Shown here in pieces: positions 57,590 through 64,000 of a stretch of 64,000 nt of DNA. Origin of the DNA: Fusibacter sp. 3D3 (GTDB taxonomy: Bacteria > Bacillota > Clostridia > Peptostreptococcales > Acidaminobacteraceae); NCBI RefSeq assembly GCF_001748365.1, contig NZ_BDHH01000001.1, positions 305,843 to 369,842 of the forward strand, given 5' to 3'. The translations under genes and the position numbers were made by a program. How positions within the stretch are numbered: the first letter of the stretch is position 1; every line of letters starts with the position of its first letter. The notes below the pieces were generated by a model. The model was given only the letters and a program-made list of their open reading frames with translations. It ran no database searches and was not told the DNA's origin.

Positions 57590-59155
57590 TTATAGAGTGC
57601 CTGTGTATTGCTTAACACTTTCAAGAATCACAGGTTCACCCACATGATTTTCCAATTTGACATTATTCATGATGACTTCATCTACATTCATAAAATAGAA
57701 TCCCAACTTTGAAACCGCGTCAATATAGTCCATCATCGCTGGTCTTCCTCTTTGAGCCTCTTCTTTAAAATCCACCACAATGTTTTCAAATTCAATACTT
57801 CTAATAGGCATTTCAGGAAGTCCTGTAAAATAGCCAGCAGCGACTTCAGAATCTCTGCAAATAATATTTTTAAATTTAAAAGCCCCTAAACTCGGTGTCC
57901 AGTCATCCACAGGATGTATCGCGCGACTGTATACATATTCACTTTTGCCATCTGGATCGCAAAAGTAGAACATGTTTATCACAAACGGTGTTAGTACACG
58001 CTCCATCACAATGCGATCAAAATTGATGTTTTCAATGACAGCGTATTTGCCACGACCTCTTCGAGTCTTGATTCTCAGACCGCGATCCGTTTCCTGAAAG
58101 ACACATTTTTCTACATTGATGTTTTTCACGCCACCCGACATTTCACTGCCAATAACCACCGCACCATGTCCATGTTTCATAATGCAATTTCTGATGTTAA
58201 AGTTCTCAGAAGGCTTTTGGTATCGCATCCCCATATATAATTTCCCAGATTTTATAGCGATACAGTCATCTCCAACAGAAAAATCGACCCCTATGATATC
58301 CACACGATTACATGACTCTGGATCAATTCCATCCGTATTTGCAGAATCTTTTGGATTTCGAACCTTAAGATCTATAAATTTCAAATCTTCAGAAAGATAG
58401 GGATGAATCGTCCAGCACGGTGAATTTTGAACCGTTATCCCTTGTAAGGTGATGTTCTTACACCCTTTTAGAAAGACCATTCTCGGTCTAAAAGCGCCAT
58501 CAGGCTTCGTTCTAGGTTCTCCCCACCACGGGCCATTTTGTGCATCACCATCAAGCGTGCCTTCCCCAATGATGCGCACATTTTCCACACCAATACCTGT
58601 GATCAGGCTCGCAAACATATCTAGGGGATTGCCTTCCCAGGTGCCTAATAAATACTCATCCACTTCATTATTCGCAAGCGAATAGCCTGGCAAAATGGGA
58701 AATGATTTTCTGTCAGTGCTGAGTTTTAGTGTGGCCCCTTTGGATAATTCTAAGGTCATATGACTCTTTAAGAAAAGTGGTCTTGTCAAATAAGTCCCTT
58801 TTGGTATTAAAAGGGTAGCGCCTTCAGGTGCTGCTAGAATAGCGGCTTGTATTTTCGCCGTGTCATCCGCAATACCGTCTCCTTTTGCGCCAAATTTTTT
58901 AACATTGAGCCGTATCCATTCTTCTAAAGTTTTCACTTTTACTTTTTCGCTTTTTTGCCCTACAAAAACAATTTCTATATCATATAATGCGTTAGGTTCA
59001 AGATTGAACAAGCTAATTACATTTTTATTTTCATTTTCAATGCGCTTTTGACCATTTACAAAAACATCATAACGGCCTTCTGAATAATAACTGCTTTCAT
59101 TTTCGATTTCAAGCGTGATACTTCTTGATGTTATCAATAATGGATTAATGTTCAT
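57590..59155 (-). CDS. GH28 polygalacturonase, probably exo-acting
   Basis: 521 residues. An N-terminal beta (FN3-like) domain of about 80 residues is joined to the right-handed beta-helix. All four catalytic motifs are intact: NTD (273-275), GDD (295-297), GHG (329-331) and RIK (361-363). No signal peptide is present, as in intracellular exopolygalacturonases, so it should release galacturonate from imported oligogalacturonides for UxaC. It overlaps the membrane protein gene upstream by 11 bp. Confidence 0.93.
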   Translation of the reverse strand: MNINPLLITSRSITLEIENESSYYSEGRYDVFVNGQKRIENENKNVISLFNLEPNALYDIEIVFVGQKSEKVKVKTLEEWIRLNVKKFGAKGDGIADDTAKIQAAILAAPEGATLLIPKGTYLTRPLFLKSHMTLELSKGATLKLSTDRKSFPILPGYSLANNEVDEYLLGTWEGNPLDMFASLITGIGVENVRIIGEGTLDGDAQNGPWWGEPRTKPDGAFRPRMVFLKGCKNITLQGITVQNSPCWTIHPYLSEDLKFIDLKVRNPKDSANTDGIDPESCNRVDIIGVDFSVGDDCIAIKSGKLYMGMRYQKPSENFNIRNCIMKHGHGAVVIGSEMSGGVKNINVEKCVFQETDRGLRIKTRRGRGKYAVIENINFDRIVMERVLTPFVINMFYFCDPDGKSEYVYSRAIHPVDDWTPSLGAFKFKNIICRDSEVAAGYFTGLPEMPIRSIEFENIVVDFKEEAQRGRPAMMDYIDAVSKLGFYFMNVDEVIMNNVKLENHVGEPVILESVKQYTGTL

Positions 59156-59705
59156 CCTTCACCTCTTCTTGCTCATATAATGCTTTTAAATGGATCATAA
59201 TCGATTTTTGTTTCATCAAAAGTGTGACAAAGAGCGTCACCGCTATGATGTTTAACATCTCGTTTGATAAAACGAGAAAACACGCGCTTAATAAATCTTC
59301 CCCTAATAGTGCCATTATGACCCCTCTCAAAACGACGATGGTCATATAACCTGATAGAACAAATGGAAGACATAAACCCGTTTGTTGTTTAACCTCATCT
59401 GTGGTTTGCCATTTCAAAAACAAATAGCTACTGACAATACCCATGTTGCCAAAAATATAAATCAATGCCGTCTCTAAATGCGTTTCTCCCATAAAGAGAT
59501 AGGTCACTAAACCCGACAGCATCGCAAAAGGAATGCCATAGGCGCCCCATCTAAAAATCATGATAAAGGAGACAATCAAAGTGACTGAAAAGTAGTAGCC
59601 CGAATAAAAATCCGAAAGCGCTCTACTGTTAATGAATTCTCCCAAAACCACAATGATCATAAAAAAGATTAAATCAAATAAGAGTGCTCTGTTTTTTTGG
59701 CTCAT
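59145..59705 (-). CDS. Multi-helix membrane protein
   Basis: 186 residues with five or six hydrophobic segments and a charged C-terminus. It faintly resembles ECF-transporter substrate-binding components, but I cannot assign it. It overlaps the GH28 gene by 11 bp and is 91 bp after the binding-protein gene, so it belongs to the pectin operon and may help with uptake or sensing. Confidence 0.75.
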   Translation of the reverse strand: MSQKNRALLFDLIFFMIIVVLGEFINSRALSDFYSGYYFSVTLIVSFIMIFRWGAYGIPFAMLSGLVTYLFMGETHLETALIYIFGNMGIVSSYLFLKWQTTDEVKQQTGLCLPFVLSGYMTIVVLRGVIMALLGEDLLSACFLVLSNEMLNIIAVTLFVTLLMKQKSIMIHLKALYEQEEVKDEH

Positions 59706-59727
59706 TATTCTTCCTTCTTTTTAAGAA

Positions 59728-59757
59728 GATGAGTAAATGCCTAAGCATTTACTCATC
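59728..59757 (-). terminator. Hairpin after the binding-protein gene
   Basis: A perfect 13-bp stem (59728-59740 with 59745-59757) and a short T-rich tail. It could act as a partial terminator or mRNA stabiliser, giving more binding protein than downstream enzymes. Confidence 0.65.
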
Positions 59758-59796
59758 TCATTATTTTAAACCTTTGACTCATTGTAGAACTTGAAT

Positions 59797-61884
59797 CTAC
59801 TTAACGGTATCGTAAGCTTGATTCATAAGTTTTACATCAATTTCAATACCTTTATCTTTTAATTCTTGTACAAACTGTTCTCTAGTAGGAACCACATCAG
59901 CACTGTTTGGAATTTTAGCGCCAAAACCATACTTGATGATTCTCGTTTGCCACTCTGTATAGTAAGTGCCATAAGTGTTGACGCTCTTCGCTTCAAGTTG
60001 ATCTTCATTTAAAGGCAGAAGCGTTGGCATAATTCTTCTTTCAGGTGCCACATCTGAAGACAATGATGCTAAAGCTGTTGTAGAAGCGCCTAATCTCTCA
60101 ATACCAATAGCATAGTGCGCGTTGCTGACTTGAGTTTCTAGTGCAATGGTCTGTTTAACATGGCCCACACCAAAAGTAGCCCCAATGAAACCTCTCATAA
60201 AGTTTGACCAGTTACCATTTGCATAGGTGTCACGATCTGCCATAAATTGTGCCTCTAATTTAGGCACTTGCTTGCCGTTAAATTCCATATAATCATTCCA
60301 GTAAAGTCCTTTAGGACCAAAAGACATCACTTCAAGACCTTCTTTGCTATACGGATAATCCATTAATCTTAGCGCTGCATCTAACTCTGCGCCTTTTGTA
60401 TGAACCGTAACACCCCAACCGCCTTCAGTTTTAAGCGAACGGTTAGACTCTGCATAGTGTTCGAACTCTGTACCAAACCATTGAGCTGCTGGTGACACTA
60501 CGGGTTCAAAGATCGTTCCATATTTTTCTTTATCTTCTACTGGAATGAGATCGTGAAGCGCCACAGTTGAAGCTGCATAGTCATAAGTTAAGAAACCATC
60601 ATTGGTTTGGAAACTAAGGGATCTAAAATCAGAAGTTTGACCTTTAGCTTGATCGAAGTCCGCCAAAAGAAGACCCTCTTGATAAAGTTTATTGAGATTT
60701 TCAAGCCCCGTTAAGTACGCATCATCCGTTCTCGCATCAACGACTTGGTTATTGCTATCAAGGTAGTAGTAACCATTTTTAGAATCTACACCTCTCACGC
60801 CCCACATCGCTGCTATGAATCTGATTTTTTCGAAATCCTTAACTTTTCTTGAGTATGCAATCATAAGATCTTTGTCTTCTCCAGTCAAGTAAACTGAATT
60901 TGTCTTAACAGCTCTCATGAGTGCGATGAGTTCATCTGCATCGTAAGCCGCATTAGAAGATGTAAACAGTTCAGAACGCTTTGTGTAGCCCGTTTCAGCA
61001 TTCATGTAATTGGCATCAATGTAATCTCTTAAAGATTGTGCCAAAGTTTCACCATTTAAAGTAGAGAGCTCATTTTGAATATTGATGATATTTTTAGAAA
61101 TTGGAAAACTTTTCAAGTTATCTTTGCCAATTTGGATGGCTTTGCCACCTGCATAATCAAAAACAGGTTTGTATACAGGTTTAATCGTTCTTGTTTTATC
61201 AAACGCTGGTGCCTCTTCATCTAAGATTTTTTGAACCCAGTCAATTCTCATAAGGAACATTCTTTCAAGTTCATCGAGATCGTCAAAATAAGGTGTTAAG
61301 TAAATATTGCCATCTGCTTGTGTTAAAGCCACTTCAACCGATGGGTTTTCATCTAAAAACTTTTTAAAGTTTGGCATTTTATCGAAGTGATCATTCAATG
61401 GAAGGAAATAACCATCAATACCATACTCGCTGAGCTTTCTAGGTGATCCAAGGAATAAGTTAGCATCCTCAAATTTTGTAGAAGCCGCTTGTTCTAATAA
61501 AAGTTTCTCATCAGATCCCGACTTAGGCGTTTTATCCACCACCGATAGGTTTAATGCTTTTTCAATATGGGTCCAAGTGGGTAAAAGGTCTCCCTTTTTG
61601 TACGTGATCCCATCTGGCGCTGTGAAAGGTGTTGATTCGTTAAAAGAGATGAATTTCTCCCCTGCAGAAGTCACATAAACACTTACATTCGCATGTTCTA
61701 AAGTGGATGGATCTACTGCTACAATTTCTGTTGCCGCTGGTTCTGTCGCTACTGGTTCTGTTGCCGCCGGTTCTGCTGCTGGCTCATTGTTGATTGCCGC
61801 TTCCATGCCCTTGTCGCTTGAGCAGCCCGCCATTGTGAACATCATCATAAATACTAGCAATAAAGAAACTAATTTTTTCATCAT
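59797..61884 (-). CDS. Sugar ABC transporter substrate-binding lipoprotein
   Basis: 695 residues. Signal peptide with lipobox TMAGCS (Cys20-21 region), then an acidic Ala/Pro/Glu/Thr linker (about 33-55) with repeated PAATEP-like units, then a large binding domain. The length is well above the usual 400-450 and resembles the YtcQ/LplA group that binds rhamnogalacturonan or oligogalacturonides. Anchored outside the membrane. Two adjacent ATGs (61884 and 61881) exist. The second is better spaced from AGGAGG. Confidence 0.87.
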   Translation of the reverse strand: MMKKLVSLLLVFMMMFTMAGCSSDKGMEAAINNEPAAEPAATEPVATEPAATEIVAVDPSTLEHANVSVYVTSAGEKFISFNESTPFTAPDGITYKKGDLLPTWTHIEKALNLSVVDKTPKSGSDEKLLLEQAASTKFEDANLFLGSPRKLSEYGIDGYFLPLNDHFDKMPNFKKFLDENPSVEVALTQADGNIYLTPYFDDLDELERMFLMRIDWVQKILDEEAPAFDKTRTIKPVYKPVFDYAGGKAIQIGKDNLKSFPISKNIINIQNELSTLNGETLAQSLRDYIDANYMNAETGYTKRSELFTSSNAAYDADELIALMRAVKTNSVYLTGEDKDLMIAYSRKVKDFEKIRFIAAMWGVRGVDSKNGYYYLDSNNQVVDARTDDAYLTGLENLNKLYQEGLLLADFDQAKGQTSDFRSLSFQTNDGFLTYDYAASTVALHDLIPVEDKEKYGTIFEPVVSPAAQWFGTEFEHYAESNRSLKTEGGWGVTVHTKGAELDAALRLMDYPYSKEGLEVMSFGPKGLYWNDYMEFNGKQVPKLEAQFMADRDTYANGNWSNFMRGFIGATFGVGHVKQTIALETQVSNAHYAIGIERLGASTTALASLSSDVAPERRIMPTLLPLNEDQLEAKSVNTYGTYYTEWQTRIIKYGFGAKIPNSADVVPTREQFVQELKDKGIEIDVKLMNQAYDTVK

Positions 61885-61912
61885 TACCCTCCTAAATAGT
61901 TTGACCCTGTCA

Positions 61913-62434
61913 TTAACCTCTACTCTGCTTCTTTCTAAATGTCTTTTTACTAAACGCCTTGATAAAAAGTGTATCGTAGATTAGTAATAAAATTCCGAAC
62001 AATACGGGTTCAACTCCCAATACCACAACACCTTCTTCGTATCCATACATCGAACTCAGCACAGTATTAAAAATTTGATACGTCATCGCAATTAATACAA
62101 TTAGAACCCAACTGTATAAAACCTGAACAACAATCCGAAAGGGGCTTGTCATCCTAATTGCCAAATACTTGTTAAAAACCTCTTCTTTGCCGCAAATGCC
62201 TTTCACCACAAAGTTCACCACAAATGTTTGCACAAGGCCTAAAACTAATCCCAAGACAAAAATAGAATCTATCACGCTGTGCATGAGCATCGGCATACCG
62301 AAACCTATAAAATAGTATGTCGCTGCATAGCACCACCATTTGGACACCCCAACTTGAATCGGTATTGGGATAGACGACAGTAGATCAATTTTGTATGGAT
62401 CTAGCCTTTTCTTTTCCTTTGCTTTCTTTTTCAT
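61913..62434 (-). CDS. Membrane protein of the pectin operon, unknown
   Basis: 173 residues from the ATG at 62434, with GGGAGGG upstream. A longer frame to 62497 overlaps the gene before it and lacks a site. A basic N-terminus is followed by about four to five helices. KWWCYAATYYFIGFG is a notable aromatic stretch. No family recognised. It lies 28 bp before the binding-protein gene. Confidence 0.75.
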   Translation of the reverse strand: MKKKAKEKKRLDPYKIDLLSSIPIPIQVGVSKWWCYAATYYFIGFGMPMLMHSVIDSIFVLGLVLGLVQTFVVNFVVKGICGKEEVFNKYLAIRMTSPFRIVVQVLYSWVLIVLIAMTYQIFNTVLSSMYGYEEGVVVLGVEPVLFGILLLIYDTLFIKAFSKKTFRKKQSRG

Positions 62435-62444
62435 AAATCCCTCC

Positions 62445-62882
62445 CTAGAAGTAGATTGAGATGTCCTGATCTTTTTTGAAGTTATAAAGCGTCGCAAGCA
62501 CTAACGCGAGCACTGTCAACCCAACCGAGACACCCACAAAACTAAGTGAAGTCATCATGTTCTTAGTTATTGTAATTTCAGGATAGAGTGCAACTTCATT
62601 TAAAGTCTCTTTTACGAATAAAAAAGCAAAACCCATTTGTACAAGGGACACAATGTAGGTGGTCACTAATGTGGCTACGGATTTTTTAGCGGCATAATTG
62701 ACACCATTTAAAATGTTAATTATTGTAAACAACACAAACGCAAACATGTAAAACCCAATTATTGTGGAATATAACCCTGTAATCATGTTTATATGTGTTG
62801 TAATTACTATCATTTGGAACAAACCACTGAATAAAAGCATTCTACTCGCCCAAACGCCTTTACTTGTTTTCATTTTTTTCAT
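62445..62882 (-). CDS. Small membrane protein of the pectin operon, unknown
   Basis: 145 residues from the ATG at 62882, with GGAGG five bases upstream. Four hydrophobic segments (about 12-32, 38-60, 68-90, 108-132). No family recognised. It lies directly after the ABC ATPase gene and before another small membrane protein, where permease genes would be expected, but each is too short to be a normal sugar permease. Confidence 0.75.
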   Translation of the reverse strand: MKKMKTSKGVWASRMLLFSGLFQMIVITTHINMITGLYSTIIGFYMFAFVLFTIINILNGVNYAAKKSVATLVTTYIVSLVQMGFAFLFVKETLNEVALYPEITITKNMMTSLSFVGVSVGLTVLALVLATLYNFKKDQDISIYF

Positions 62883-62899
62883 TGGGACCTCCAAATACT

Positions 62900-63997
62900 T
62901 TATCTAATGCGTTCTTCTGTTTCCATATCAAAGAAATGAATCTTGTCCATATTGAGTGCGACTTCTATGTGATCACCCATCTTAATTTGATGCTTGGACT
63001 CCGTATTAATTAAAATCTTTGAGTCTCCAATCTGTGCATAAATAATGATTTCTTTGCCCAAAAGTTCAAAGACTTCAATTTCCACCTTTGTCTTAGACGC
63101 CTTTACAGCGTTAAAAACATCTCCATCTAAATGAATGTTTTCAGGTCTAATCCCCAGTGTAATCTCTTTGCCTTCATAACCTCGCTTTTGAAGATCCGCA
63201 TATTGATTTGCTTCAATTTTGAATTTATCCGCTTTAACACAGAAATAGCCATTTTCTATTTTGCCATTTATAAAATTCATAGGCGGTGTTCCAATAAAAC
63301 CTGCAACAAATTTATTGTTTGGAAAATCATAGACATCCTTCGGCGAACCAATTTGCTGAATATAGCCCATGCTCATAACGACGATTCGATCTGCCATGGT
63401 CATCGCTTCAATTTGGTCATGCGTCACATAAATCGTTGTGGCATTCATGGCTTTATGAAGTTTGATCAGTTCTGTTCTCATTTGAACTCTAAGTTTTGCA
63501 TCTAGGTTTGAAAGGGGTTCATCCATTAGAAAAACCTTAGGATTTCTAACAATCGCGCGGCCGAGTGCAACCCTTTGTCTCTGACCACCCGAGAGCTCTT
63601 TAGGCTTTCTCGTGAGATATTCATCTAAGCTTAAAATTTTAGAAGCGTTCATTACTTTTTCATGAATCACATCGGAATCTTCCTTTTTAAGGAGTAAACT
63701 AAAAGCCATATTATGATACACCGTCATATGCGGATAAAGTGCATATGACTGAAATACCATGGCAATATCTCTTTCCTTAGGCGCTAAATTATTGATTTCT
63801 TTTTCATCGAGAATGAGCGACCCACTTGAAATTTCTTCAAGACCAGCGATCATCCTTAACGTTGTAGATTTTCCGCATCCAGAGGGACCTACAAAAGCAA
63901 CAAATTCACCATCTTTAATTTCCAAATTGAAATCATAAACAGCTTGAACACCATTTGGATATATTTTATTGACATTTTTAAGCGACATGTTAGCCAT
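62900..63997 (-). CDS. MsmX/UgpC-type sugar ABC transporter ATPase
   Basis: 365 residues. Walker A GPSGCGKST (38-46), signature LSGGQRQ, Walker B VFLMDEPLSNLDAKLR and a C-terminal regulatory/TOBE domain of about 120 residues define the MalK/MsmX group. In Firmicutes one such ATPase may drive several carbohydrate importers. MANMSLKNVNKIYPNG is the typical start. No in-frame stop is visible upstream within the three remaining bases. Confidence 0.9.
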   Translation of the reverse strand: MANMSLKNVNKIYPNGVQAVYDFNLEIKDGEFVAFVGPSGCGKSTTLRMIAGLEEISSGSLILDEKEINNLAPKERDIAMVFQSYALYPHMTVYHNMAFSLLLKKEDSDVIHEKVMNASKILSLDEYLTRKPKELSGGQRQRVALGRAIVRNPKVFLMDEPLSNLDAKLRVQMRTELIKLHKAMNATTIYVTHDQIEAMTMADRIVVMSMGYIQQIGSPKDVYDFPNNKFVAGFIGTPPMNFINGKIENGYFCVKADKFKIEANQYADLQKRGYEGKEITLGIRPENIHLDGDVFNAVKASKTKVEIEVFELLGKEIIIYAQIGDSKILINTESKHQIKMGDHIEVALNMDKIHFFDMETEERIR

Positions 63998-64000
63998 TAC

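Noticed and set aside
61913-62882. The two small membrane proteins as normal ABC sugar permeases
   Set aside because: At 145 and 173 residues they are half the usual size and lack the EAA loop of MalF/MalG-type permeases.

Overview
The window looks like the chromosome of a flagellated, anaerobic, low-to-moderate-GC clostridial Firmicute, possibly Fusibacter-like (this genus guess is an inference). The backbone is the order common in Clostridia: tdk, DUF1385, prmC, prfA, tsaC, rpiB, upp, dCMP deaminase, tagO, wecB, then the atp operon, and later murA, an MreB/Mbl gene and the flagellar rod genes flgF-flgG. The sporulation genes that often sit between murA and mbl in spore-formers (spoIID, spoIIID) are absent, which suggests a non-sporulating lineage.

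Layout from left to right. 1-2050: the 3' part of a lipoprotein gene, a DUF4282 membrane protein and a duplicated 122-bp cruciform repeat. 2071-7712 (minus): patatin-like lipase, phosphoglucomutase, two unknown genes and metK. 7860-10228 (minus): flgF, flgG and a FlgJ-like rod protein behind a sigma-D-type promoter. 10533-13820 (minus): nadABC behind a promoter with a NiaR-like palindrome. 14002-16573 (minus): mbl/mreB and murA, separated by two copies of a structured repeat (family B). 16829-26028: a segment inserted between murA and atpC relative to the usual order. It carries an IscU-like scaffold, a PepT-like peptidase and the uronate genes kduD, kduI, kdgR, kdgA, kdgK, yhcH and two paralogous GntR regulators. 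It also holds every copy I found of a second repeat (family A), one of them expanded to about six 69-bp tandem units.

26029-33893 (minus): a complete F-type ATP synthase operon, atpZ-I-B-E1-E2-F-H-A-G-D-C. Its rotor genes are a duplicated, V-type-like c subunit with one carboxylate and an ordinary 88-residue c subunit with a full Na+-binding signature. This is the hybrid rotor arrangement known from Acetobacterium woodii. 34079-45833 (minus): a CoA-transferase, then cell-envelope, nucleotide-salvage and translation genes, and a CPA2-type Na+/H+ antiporter.

46020-63997: a second carbohydrate region. An AraC regulator faces uxaB-uxaA-uxaC. Upstream lie a LacI regulator, a MATE transporter, a rhamnogalacturonan acetylesterase, an ankyrin-GH43 fusion, a GH105 unsaturated rhamnogalacturonyl hydrolase, a GH28 polygalacturonase, membrane proteins, a large sugar-binding lipoprotein and an MsmX-type ABC ATPase. 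None of the four hydrolytic enzymes has a visible signal peptide, so pectic oligosaccharides are probably imported and then cut in the cytoplasm. Saturated galacturonate would flow through UxaC-UxaB-UxaA, and unsaturated uronate through KduI-KduD. Both converge on 2-keto-3-deoxygluconate, which KdgK and KdgA convert to pyruvate and glyceraldehyde-3-phosphate.

No tRNA, rRNA, CRISPR array, transposase or phage gene was seen.
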